Source: GCA-2746795 sp964643965 (lineage in GTDB: Bacteria > Chloroflexota > Anaerolineae > Promineifilales > Promineifilaceae). From it: a stretch of 34,607 nt of DNA. The notes beneath the pieces are model-generated. The model was given only the letters and a program-made list of their open reading frames with translations, searched no databases and was not told the origin of the DNA. A program made the position numbers and the translations under genes. Positions 17,177 through 23,983 of the stretch are shown here, piece by piece; within the stretch, counting starts at the first letter, position 1, and each line of letters starts with the position of its first letter. Location of the stretch: positions 1-34,607 of the forward strand of contig CAZXVH010000045.1 of NCBI GenBank assembly GCA_964643965.1, in the 5' to 3' direction.

Positions 17177-17935
17177 ATGCGTATTGATATTCTGACTCTT
17201 TTCCCCGGCATGTTTCCCGGTTATGTAAACGAAAGTATTTTGCAGAAGGCGCAAGCGTTGGGTCAACTGCAACTGTATTTACATAATATCCGCGACTATG
17301 CCGCTGGCAAACACCGCGTCACCGATGAACCCCCGTTTGGCGGTGGCGGCGGCATGGTCTTGAAGCCGGAGCCAATTTTTGAGGCCGTTGAGTCTCTAAT
17401 CCCCACTCCCCACTCTCCAGAGGCAAACTCACACCAGGAAGATATACCGATCATCCTGCTCACGCCCCAAGGACGGCCGTTTTCCCAAGCCATCGCCCAG
17501 GAATTAGCCCGGCATGAACGGCTGGTCTTGTTGTGCGGGCGGTATGAGGGCGTAGATGAGCGGGTGCGCCAACACCTGGTGACGGATGAGATTTCCATTG
17601 GCGACTATGTGCTGACCGGCGGCGAACTGGCAGCGCTGGTGGTGGTGGATGCCGTGGCTCGTTTGCTGCCCGGCGTGTTGGGCGCAGAGGGGGCAGCCGA
17701 TAGAGACAGTTACGCGACCGGCTTATTGGAAGGGCCTCACTATACCAAACCGGCCCAGTTCCGGGAGTGGCCTGTGCCCGAGGTGCTGCGGTCCGGTCAC
17801 GCCGCCAAGATCGCCCGCTGGCGGCGTGAAGAATCGCTGCGGCGCACCTGGCAGCGGCGGCCGGATTTGCTGCTGACGGTCGCGTTGACGGAAGAAGAGC
17901 GCTGGTTTTTAAGCACATTGGCGGTAGAAACGTGA
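17177..17935 (+). CDS. trmD: tRNA (guanine37-N1)-methyltransferase
   Basis: 252 residues. Family hallmarks are clear: MRIDILTLFPGMFPGYVNES, the PPFGGGGGMVLKPEPI loop, LCGRYEGVDERV and SIGDYVLTGGELA, which form the trefoil-knot SAM site, and PHYTKPAQFR. It methylates N1 of G37 in tRNAs to prevent +1 frameshifting. Compared with the family, there is an insertion of roughly 15 residues (SLIPTPHSPEANSHQED, about 74-90) before IILLTPQGRPF. Part of it is encoded by heptamer repeat DNA (17397-17417). trmD is away from its common partners rpsP, rimM and rplS. The stop is followed after one base by the next gene. Confidence 0.96.
   Translation: MRIDILTLFPGMFPGYVNESILQKAQALGQLQLYLHNIRDYAAGKHRVTDEPPFGGGGGMVLKPEPIFEAVESLIPTPHSPEANSHQEDIPIILLTPQGRPFSQAIAQELARHERLVLLCGRYEGVDERVRQHLVTDEISIGDYVLTGGELAALVVVDAVARLLPGVLGAEGAADRDSYATGLLEGPHYTKPAQFREWPVPEVLRSGHAAKIARWRREESLRRTWQRRPDLLLTVALTEEERWFLSTLAVET
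17397..17417. repeat. Three heptamer units inside trmD
   Basis: TAATCCC, CACTCCC, CACTCTC read with a period of seven. Three units make 21 bases, so the reading frame is kept. The units resemble those of the 20097-20152 intergenic array. They fall in the surface insertion of TrmD. Confidence 0.6.
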
Positions 17936-17936
17936 T

Positions 17937-19013
17937 ATGAACGGATGCAGACAAGTTTTGGCGGGCATTTTGGCGCTGTTGTTTGTGACAACGGCCGTTT
18001 TTGCCCTGCTCATCGTCAACGCTACCCATATCGTCACCAACCGGGAAGCGGTGAAAGAGGCGTTGGCGCTGGAAACGGTTTTGCAAGAGGCGCTGCCGGC
18101 GCTGGTGAACAACGCCATCGCCGCCCAGGTGAGTGTCGCCGATACGCCGCTGCCCACGCTTGATACAGCGGCGATCACCCAATCGGTGCTGGATACGCTG
18201 CCGGTAGGTTGGCTGGATAGCGTGGCGGACGCCGCTGTGGATGGCGTTTATGATTATTTGCTGACGGGAGAGGAGAGAACGGCCGTTATCACCCTGGATG
18301 TCAATCCCTTATTGGCGCAGTTGCAAGGGGAAGCCGGTCGTCTGCTGGTGCTGAAATATCTGGAATCTCTGCCAGTTTGCAGCCTGGCAGAAATGCTTTC
18401 TTTGCTCGAAGGCGCCATTCCCACCTGTCGCCCGCCGGGTCTGCCGCTGGATGAACTGTCGCGGCAGGTGCATGGGGTGGTGGCTCCCATGCTCTTGGGG
18501 CAAAACCTGGTGGGTGAGGGCGGCATCGTGCGCATTCCGCTGGCGGCGTTGTTCTCGACCAATCCAGAAATCACACAAATGGCGCAGCGGCTGCGTTTCT
18601 TTTACCAGTTAGCGCCGCAGGCGTGGCTGTTGTGGCTGCCGCCGCTGTTTTGCCTGCTGCTTATTCTGGCGTTGGCCGTGCGTTCCTGGACGCAGTGGGG
18701 TTATTGGTGGGGCGTCCCGTTGGCGCTGGCGGGGGCGGCTGGCCTGTTCTTCAGTGCGCTGCTGCCGGGAATGGCGCTGGGCTGGGTGAGAACGGCCGTT
18801 TTCACCCCGACAACCAGCAGCAATCCTCTTGATTCATTCTGGCGACCTTTGCTGCAACAAGGGGTGGTGCAGTTAGCGGAAATGTGGGCCGGTCGATTGG
18901 GTTGGCAGGCGGGCATCCTGTTCGTCTTGGGCCTGACGTTTCTCTTTTTTGGTTTCCTGGCTGGGAAAATCATGTTGGATGGGGCAAAAAGTTCAACTTC
19001 TGAGATAAGTTGA
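17937..19013 (+). CDS. Four-span membrane protein with large extracytoplasmic domain, unknown function
   Basis: 358 residues, no family recognised. One N-terminal membrane segment (about 8-28) is followed by a long soluble stretch (about 30-215), presumably outside, with one pair of cysteines (148 and 164) that could form a disulfide. Three further membrane segments follow at about 218-238, 248-272 and 323-345. The ATG is one base after the trmD stop, so it is probably co-transcribed and coupled. Three AACGGCCGTT palindromes (17990, 18278, 18791) are all read as Thr-Ala-Val. The 3' end, including the stop codon, lies within a 13-base-arm inverted repeat (18987-19019). Confidence 0.7.
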   Translation: MNGCRQVLAGILALLFVTTAVFALLIVNATHIVTNREAVKEALALETVLQEALPALVNNAIAAQVSVADTPLPTLDTAAITQSVLDTLPVGWLDSVADAAVDGVYDYLLTGEERTAVITLDVNPLLAQLQGEAGRLLVLKYLESLPVCSLAEMLSLLEGAIPTCRPPGLPLDELSRQVHGVVAPMLLGQNLVGEGGIVRIPLAALFSTNPEITQMAQRLRFFYQLAPQAWLLWLPPLFCLLLILALAVRSWTQWGYWWGVPLALAGAAGLFFSALLPGMALGWVRTAVFTPTTSSNPLDSFWRPLLQQGVVQLAEMWAGRLGWQAGILFVLGLTFLFFGFLAGKIMLDGAKSSTSEIS

Positions 19014-19019
19014 ACTTTT
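18987..19019 (+). terminator. Inverted repeat overlapping a stop codon, possible terminator
   Basis: AAAAGTTCAACTT (18987-18999) and its exact complement AAGTTGAACTTTT (19007-19019) have a 7-base loop and contain the TGA of the preceding gene. The right arm ends in TTTT, giving a terminator-like shape, but the stem is AT-rich and may be weak. It shares its core with the repeat at 8851-8881. Confidence 0.45.
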
Positions 19020-19062
19020 CAAAGCGCTTTGCGCCCTTTACTGCCGGTGCTAAAATCAAGCC

Positions 19063-19887
19063 ATGACTATCTTTCTTCTTCTTAAATTATTGGTTGTTGT
19101 CATTTTTTTGTTTATGTTTTTGCGTCGCCCTTCGTTGAATGGGGGCGTGGGCTTACTGTGCGTGACAACGGCCGTTTTGCTGGACACCTTTTTAGGCGCG
19201 TTTAATACGGAACAGATGTTGGCGGAGCTTGGCTTCTTTTTCTACATCATCGCCGGCTTGTTGGTGGGTGGTATGGCGGTATGGACCTGGGGCATTCTCA
19301 AGCCAGTGCGCGAATCAACGATGGTTGCCGCCAGACCAGCCATAGGCGTGACGCCGGTACTCATGCCCAGCCAACCTGCCCGGGAAACGGCCGTTACCCC
19401 CCAAGACACCGCCTATGATCGCCAGATGCTCTACCGGGAAATACAATCCCGCTTCGGCCTGGAAGACATCTTCGATCTCATGTTTGACCTGAGCATCAAC
19501 GAAAACGATGTCATGCCCCTCAACAACGATCCCAACCAACTCATCATCAACATCATCGATCTGGCGGAATACAAGGGGCAGACCGGTGATTTAGCCCTGG
19601 CAGTGGAACGCATCCTCACCCCCATCCCGGCCACTGCCTTGCCCCGCCCTGAAAAAATTGACGTCACCTCTCCACCCACCATCTTGCGCCATTATTTGCT
19701 GGTGCAATACAACCTGGATCAAGTGAAAGAGATGGCCGCAGTGCTGGAGATCGACTGGGATGCGTTGGGTTCCGGCAGCAAAAAAGACAAAGTACGCAAT
19801 ATGCTGCTTTACCTCAACCGGCGCAACCGCACCGCCGACCTGATTTCCCTCATTAGAGCAGACGCCGCCGTCGACGAAGAAGAGTAA
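19063..19887 (+). CDS. Membrane protein with two tandem death-like (effector-associated) domains
   Basis: 274 residues. Up to three membrane segments lie at about 2-20, 27-45 and 57-78. After a proline-rich linker come two similar alpha-helical domains, about 121-185 and 206-268. Each runs 'hydrophobic helix - F/Y-x-L-x-x-(I/V) - acidic (INENDV / DWDAL) - Leu-rich helix - grl/adL-x-x-(A/L)-I'. The second, with LEIDWDALGSGSKKDKV and LNRRNRTADLISLIRAD, closely resembles effector-associated/bacterial death-like domains used as adaptors in bacterial conflict systems. The fold call is my pattern match; the protein would hold such adaptors at the membrane. No effector gene is adjacent. It is the last gene before a strong terminator. 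Confidence 0.6.
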   Translation: MTIFLLLKLLVVVIFLFMFLRRPSLNGGVGLLCVTTAVLLDTFLGAFNTEQMLAELGFFFYIIAGLLVGGMAVWTWGILKPVRESTMVAARPAIGVTPVLMPSQPARETAVTPQDTAYDRQMLYREIQSRFGLEDIFDLMFDLSINENDVMPLNNDPNQLIINIIDLAEYKGQTGDLALAVERILTPIPATALPRPEKIDVTSPPTILRHYLLVQYNLDQVKEMAAVLEIDWDALGSGSKKDKVRNMLLYLNRRNRTADLISLIRADAAVDEEE

Positions 19888-20002
19888 CGACTCAATTAGC
19901 TCTTCTGTCCTAGACCGATCCTCCCATTTACCCCACCGGCAAAACGACCTATACTTTTCGTCAAGTAACGTTAATGCTTTTTCGACTTGTTTTCCTCCTT
20001 CC

Positions 20003-20038
20003 AAAAGCTCCGGGATCCCCTTCTCGGAGCTTTTCCTT
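20003..20038 (+). terminator. Intrinsic terminator upstream of the dcw cluster
   Basis: AAAAGCTCCG (20003-20012) pairs with CGGAGCTTTT (20025-20034) around a 12-base loop, followed by CCTTAT. The A-run before and T-run after make it potentially bidirectional. It ends the group starting at the L,D-transpeptidase and insulates the mraZ promoter. Confidence 0.8.
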
Positions 20039-20096
20039 ATTTAAAATGGGAGGCGTGAACTTTCTTTCGTATCACGGCTGTGCCGTTTCCCATATC

Positions 20097-20152
20097 CCCA
20101 ATCCGCAATCCGCACTCCGCAATCCCCATTCCTTATTCCCCATTCCCCAATC
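20097..20152. repeat. Heptamer array CCCAATC/CGCAATC (8 units)
   Basis: Eight consecutive seven-base units: CCCAATC, CGCAATC, CGCACTC, CGCAATC, CCCATTC, CTTATTC, CCCATTC, CCCAATC. This lies in the 439-base non-coding stretch between 19888 and 20326. That stretch also holds the terminator at 20003, the promoter at 20192, the MraZ boxes at 20232 and a C-rich leader; I see no gene in it. Confidence 0.8.
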
Positions 20153-20191
20153 TTTCACCCTTCTTTTACCTTAAAAGTTCAAATTGCCACC

Positions 20192-20220
20192 TTCACATAA
20201 AGGGGTCAATAGTGTATACT
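20192..20220 (+). promoter_or_regulatory. Strong predicted promoter of the dcw operon (Pmra)
   Basis: TTCACA (20192-20197, five of six) and TATACT (20215-20220, five of six) are separated by exactly 17 bases. Transcription would start near 20227, just ahead of the MraZ boxes, about 100 bases before mraZ. Confidence 0.75.
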
Positions 20221-20231
20221 GATGGCCTAAT

Positions 20232-20256
20232 GTGGTTAAAAGTGGGTTAAAGTGGG
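20232..20256 (+). promoter_or_regulatory. MraZ operator: three GTGGG-type boxes at 10-base spacing
   Basis: GTGGT (20232), GTGGG (20242) and GTGGG (20252) are spaced exactly ten bases apart, separated by AT-rich five-base spacers. Direct repeats of TGGGN with five-base spacers are the known operator of MraZ, which represses its own operon. The position directly after the promoter fits autorepression by the mraZ product encoded next. Confidence 0.85.
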
Positions 20257-20284
20257 GTATCATCCCCCAAATTCTCCCCAAAAA

Positions 20285-20300
20285 CCCCATCAAAATGGGG
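20285..20300 (+). promoter_or_regulatory. Leader hairpin CCCCAT/ATGGGG before mraZ
   Basis: Six-base arms with a four-base CAAA loop, 27 bases before the mraZ start. The leader also has C-runs at 20264-20268 and 20276-20279 that could pair in RNA with the G-rich MraZ boxes. A regulatory role is a guess. Confidence 0.35.
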
Positions 20301-20326
20301 CAATACGAACAAATGTTCTAATTATC

Positions 20327-20752
20327 ATGTTTTTAGGCGAATTCACACACACCATTGATGGCAAAGGGCGGCTAACCATACCGGCGAAGTTTCGCGGGGC
20401 GTTGGCGGCCGGTTTGGTGGTCACACGCGGTTTTGACCAAAACTTGATGCTCTACCCCATGGCTGGCTGGGAAAAACTGGCTGAACGCATCACAGAACGG
20501 CCGTTAGCCGATGAAGATATGCGGGCGTTCCGGCGGCGTGTCTTTGCCGGGGCGGTCAACCTGGAACCAGATCGCCAGGGACGCATCTTGCTGCCCCAAT
20601 ATTTGCGTGACTTCGCCGACATGAATGGTGACGTGGTCATTGCTGGCATGTATGATTACCTGGAACTATGGAGCGCAGAAGCGTGGACGGCCGTTCGTGA
20701 ATCGGTAGAAACCAACGATGATGCAGATAGATGGATGGATTTAGGCATCTAA
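20327..20752 (+). CDS. mraZ: MraZ transcriptional regulator of the dcw operon
   Basis: 141 residues from the ATG at 20327; a longer upstream frame would translate the operator and is rejected. The N-terminus MFLGEFTHTIDGKGRLTIPA is the canonical MraZ/AbrB-like beta fold, repeated in the second half as NLEPDRQGRILLPQYLRDFA. MraZ forms ring-shaped oligomers that bind tandem TGGGN boxes, present here at 20232-20256, and repress the dcw operon. No Shine-Dalgarno sequence is visible before the ATG. It is the first gene of the cluster and is followed by a spacer built of heptamer repeats. Confidence 0.95.
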   Translation: MFLGEFTHTIDGKGRLTIPAKFRGALAAGLVVTRGFDQNLMLYPMAGWEKLAERITERPLADEDMRAFRRRVFAGAVNLEPDRQGRILLPQYLRDFADMNGDVVIAGMYDYLELWSAEAWTAVRESVETNDDADRWMDLGI

Positions 20753-20753
20753 T

Positions 20754-20825
20754 GCGAGTTGCGATGGACGAGTAGCGATTGACAAATTCAATCATTAATC
20801 GCCAATCCGCAATCCGCAATCATCA
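20754..20825. repeat. Heptamer-built spacer between mraZ and rsmH
   Basis: The whole spacer reads in sevens: GCGAGTT, GCGATGG, ACGAGTA, GCGATTG, ACAAATT, CAATCAT, TAATCGC, CAATCCG, CAATCCG, CAATCAT. The first half carries GCGATTG-type units and the second half their reverse complement (CAATCGC-type), giving a loose inverted arrangement that ends right at the rsmH start. Confidence 0.7.
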
Positions 20826-21752
20826 ATGACCGCTCACATTCCCGTCCTCTACCAAGAAGTGCTGAACCGGCTGCAGCCCCGGCCGGGTGCTCTATTTATT
20901 GACGGCACACTGGGCGCTGGCGGCCATACCGCTGGGATTTTAGCCGCAACCGCGCCGGATGGGCGCGTTTTGGCTTTTGACAAGGACGCCGAAGCCATCG
21001 CTTTTGCCCAGGGCAGATTGGCAGCATACGGCGACCGGCTCACCGCCGTTAACCAGAGCTACGCGCAGATGGCCGAAGTGGCTCCGGCGCTCGGCTTTGA
21101 CCAGGTGGATGGCATTTTGCTCGATTTGGGCCTGTCATCCCGGCAGTTAGACGATGGGCAGCGTGGCTTTTCTTTTATGCAGGCAGGTCCGCTGGATATG
21201 CGTTTTGACCAATCGAAAGGCGAAACGGCCGCAGACCTGGTTAACAATCTGACAGAAGCAGAACTGGCGGACCTGTTCTGGCGGTATGGTGAAGAGAAAC
21301 AAAGCCGCAAGATAGCGCGGATTATTGTGGCAAACCGGCCCCTCACCACCACCGATCAATTGGCTGCCCTCATCGTCGCCCACAGCGGCAAACGGCGGCG
21401 GCGTATGCATCCGGCGACATTGGTGTTTCAGGCGCTACGCATCGCCGTTAATGAGGAACTGGAGGCGGTGGAAACAGGTATTCCGGCCGCCATCAGCTTG
21501 TTAAAACCGGGCGGCAGAGTGGCCGTCATCAGCTTCCATTCGTTGGAAGATCGGTTTGTGAAACGGCTCTTTCGCCAATTGAGCCAGGATTGCATTTGCC
21601 CACCGGCTCAGCCGATTTGCACATGCAGCGCCAAAGCCACCCTTAAACTGGTGACGCGCAAAGCGGTGCAGGCGTCAGAAGCAGAAATAAGCGCCAATCC
21701 GCGCAGCCGCAGCGCCCGTTTACGGGTCGCCGAAAAATTAGCGGACGACTAA
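20826..21752 (+). CDS. rsmH: 16S rRNA (cytosine1402-N4)-methyltransferase
   Basis: 308 residues, the usual MraW/RsmH length. Motifs include HIPVLYQEVL, the SAM-binding IDGTLGAGGHTAGIL, ILLDLGLSSRQLDD, GPLDMRFD and ISFHSLEDRFVKR. It methylates N4 of C1402 in 16S rRNA and is the standard second gene of dcw clusters. The ATG directly abuts the heptamer spacer and lacks a Shine-Dalgarno. An ftsL-like gene begins nine bases after its stop. Confidence 0.97.
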   Translation: MTAHIPVLYQEVLNRLQPRPGALFIDGTLGAGGHTAGILAATAPDGRVLAFDKDAEAIAFAQGRLAAYGDRLTAVNQSYAQMAEVAPALGFDQVDGILLDLGLSSRQLDDGQRGFSFMQAGPLDMRFDQSKGETAADLVNNLTEAELADLFWRYGEEKQSRKIARIIVANRPLTTTDQLAALIVAHSGKRRRRMHPATLVFQALRIAVNEELEAVETGIPAAISLLKPGGRVAVISFHSLEDRFVKRLFRQLSQDCICPPAQPICTCSAKATLKLVTRKAVQASEAEISANPRSRSARLRVAEKLADD

Positions 21753-21761
21753 GTAAGAAAC

Positions 21762-22238
21762 ATGACAACTGGTTCAATGAGACAAAAACGGAACGACAAC
21801 AAACGCCTCAGTTGGCTCACCGAAGCGCAAGCGGCTGTGGGCTGGGGCATTATTTTGGTGTTGGCCGCCATTCTGGGCACGGTGTATTTAAGCCAGGCCA
21901 GCCAGATCGCTGTTTCCGGTCGCCGGGTGCAGATTCGCCAAAATGATCTGGACGATTTGAAGCGAGAGAATGCCAGTATGGAAAAGCAGATCGCCGAGGC
22001 CCAATCCCTGACAGATTTGCGCTTGAGAGCGCAGGCGATGGGTTTTGTACCTGCGCAACCAGAAAATATTGAGTATTTGGCGATACCAGATTATCCGGCG
22101 GAAACGGCCGTTCCCCCTCTCATCGCTGCCACCCCAGAAGCCACACCCATCCCGCCCATTGAAACCATGGAAGAAGCGCTCATAGCCGCCTTCCAGGCCA
22201 GTGTCAGCAACCTTATTGAAGGAAGCGCCGGTGAATAA
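21762..22238 (+). CDS. ftsL: FtsL/DivIC-like septum formation protein
   Basis: 158 residues. A basic cytoplasmic tail (RQKRNDNKR) is followed by one membrane span (about 27-46) and a coiled coil (QNDLDDLKRENASMEKQIAEA), then LRLRAQAMGFV, the signature of FtsL/DivIC septum proteins. The C-terminus is an extra proline/acid-rich tail of about 60 residues, longer than usual. Its position between rsmH and the class B PBP is the standard place for ftsL. It should help build the FtsQLB-type divisome complex in the membrane. It overlaps the PBP gene by eight bases. Confidence 0.8.
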   Translation: MTTGSMRQKRNDNKRLSWLTEAQAAVGWGIILVLAAILGTVYLSQASQIAVSGRRVQIRQNDLDDLKRENASMEKQIAEAQSLTDLRLRAQAMGFVPAQPENIEYLAIPDYPAETAVPPLIAATPEATPIPPIETMEEALIAAFQASVSNLIEGSAGE

Positions 22239-23928
22239 GAACAATATCGACCCCAGACGCATGTGGATTGTGGTATGCGGCTTGCTGCTGGCCGTTTTTA
22301 TCATCGTGGGCCGGCTCATTGACTTCCAAATTATCCAGGGAGAAGAGTGGGCAGAACGCACGGCCGATGAATTTGTAGTCGTCGCCCGGCCGGAGCGTGG
22401 CATCATTTATGATCGTAATGGGGCGGTGCTGGCCGCCAACGGCGCCGATTACCAGATTGGCGCCTCCCCCAATCTCGTCTCCAATCCCGAGGAACTGGCG
22501 ACGCAGTTGGCCCCTATTTTAGAGAGGAACCGTCGTGATCTGGTCGCTCAACTTACGTCTGACCGTCCGTATGAAATGCTTGCCAATCGCGTCTCGCCAG
22601 AAATTGGCGACTTGGTGCGTACCCTGAATGAAGAGTACGGCGGGCTGCAAATCGACCCGCTGCCTCGCCGTTTTTACCCGCAGGGCGAATTGATGTGCCA
22701 TGCCCTGGGCTACGTTGATTTTGACGGCAACGGCGGGGGTGGTATTGAAGGATATTATCAGCCAGAACTGGCCGGTGAAGCGGCCAGCGCCCGGCTCAAC
22801 ATCTCGCCATTTTATGTACAAAGCAGCGTCATCGCCCGCGAAGGCTCAGACCTGCTCCTGACGATTGACCGCTCTTTGCAATATATGGTAGAGCAACATT
22901 TGCAAGAAGCATTGGTAGATTATGCGGCCAGCAGCGGGACCATTATTGTCATGAATCCGCAAACGGGCGCGATATTGGCTATGGCCAGTACCCCCTGCTT
23001 CAACCCATCCGAGTTTTACGATACACCCGAAGAGAATTTGTTCAATCCCATCGTCAGCCAGCAGTTTGAACCTGGCTCCATCATGAAACTCATCACCATG
23101 GCGGCGGCCCTGGATTCAGGCACGGTGACGCCGGAAACGACCTATTACGACTCCGGGGAACTATGGGTGGGCGGACATCGCACGGTTAACTGGGACCGCG
23201 CCGCGCATGGCACGGTAGATATGACTACTTTGCTCTCCCTCTCGTTAAACGTGGGCGCAGCTACCCTGGCTACCTGGATGGGGCCGGACACTTATTACAA
23301 CTATATGCGCGGTTTTGGTTTTGGCGGGCCGTTGGGCATCGACATCATGTCGGAAGCATCGGGCCAAATGCCGCTGCCCGGCGATGAATATTGGACAGAA
23401 TCTTTCCTTTCTACCAATGCTTATGGGCAGGGGTTGGCGGTGACGTCGCTGCAAATGGTGGCGGCCGTTTCTGCCCTGGCGAACAAGGGGGAATTGATGC
23501 AGCCGTATCTGGTGCAAGAGGTACGCTCGGCGAATGGCACATTGACGCATGAGCCGACGGTGATGAGCCGCCCCATCAGCCCGCTGGCCGCCCAACAGGT
23601 GTCGCAAATGGCAATAACGGCCGTTGCCCGTGAAGTGCCTGAAGCCCAAGTGCCCGGTTACACCATCGCCGGTAAAACTGGCACCGCCGAAATCGCTGAA
23701 AATGGCCTCTATTTAGACGACGCCACCATCGCCACTTTCATCGGCTGGCTGCCCGCCGACGATCCGGAAGTCATCGTCTTCGTGAAGCTGGACAGGCCGC
23801 AAGTCTCCCCCTGGGGTTCACAAACGGCCGCGCCCGCCTTCGCCAAATTAGCCAAAGAACTCGTTGTTTTGTTAGACATCCCGCCAGACAATGTGAGGCA
23901 GCAAGGAATTATGGCGCTGAATAATTAG
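22231..23928 (+). CDS. ftsI: Class B penicillin-binding protein (FtsI/PBP2-like transpeptidase)
   Basis: 565 residues from a GTG at 22231, chosen because AAGGA stands seven bases upstream; a GTG at 22201 would add ten residues inside ftsL. One N-terminal membrane anchor (about 11-30) precedes the PBP dimerisation region, which begins ARPERGIIYDRNGAVLAAN. The transpeptidase domain shows the SxxK active site (Ser283-Lys286 in PGSIMKLI), SLN at 338-340, and AGKTGTAE near the C-terminus. It cross-links septal peptidoglycan, the usual partner of FtsW, which is encoded further on. No PASTA domains are seen. Confidence 0.93.
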   Translation: MNKNNIDPRRMWIVVCGLLLAVFIIVGRLIDFQIIQGEEWAERTADEFVVVARPERGIIYDRNGAVLAANGADYQIGASPNLVSNPEELATQLAPILERNRRDLVAQLTSDRPYEMLANRVSPEIGDLVRTLNEEYGGLQIDPLPRRFYPQGELMCHALGYVDFDGNGGGGIEGYYQPELAGEAASARLNISPFYVQSSVIAREGSDLLLTIDRSLQYMVEQHLQEALVDYAASSGTIIVMNPQTGAILAMASTPCFNPSEFYDTPEENLFNPIVSQQFEPGSIMKLITMAAALDSGTVTPETTYYDSGELWVGGHRTVNWDRAAHGTVDMTTLLSLSLNVGAATLATWMGPDTYYNYMRGFGFGGPLGIDIMSEASGQMPLPGDEYWTESFLSTNAYGQGLAVTSLQMVAAVSALANKGELMQPYLVQEVRSANGTLTHEPTVMSRPISPLAAQQVSQMAITAVAREVPEAQVPGYTIAGKTGTAEIAENGLYLDDATIATFIGWLPADDPEVIVFVKLDRPQVSPWGSQTAAPAFAKLAKELVVLLDIPPDNVRQQGIMALNN

Positions 23929-23932
23929 GAAC

Positions 23933-23982
23933 GATGGGTGATGAATGCTGCATTCATCACCCATCAACCATCACCCATCATT
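23933..23982. repeat. 33-base palindrome built from CATCACC heptamers before murF
   Basis: GATGGGTGATGAATGC (23933-23948) and its exact complement GCATTCATCACCCATC (23950-23965) flank a single base. The right arm runs on as heptamers CATCACC, CATCAAC, CATCACC, CATCATT (23955-23982), ending one base before the murF ATG. No T-run follows, so it is not a standard terminator. Confidence 0.85.
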
Positions 23983-23983
23983 T

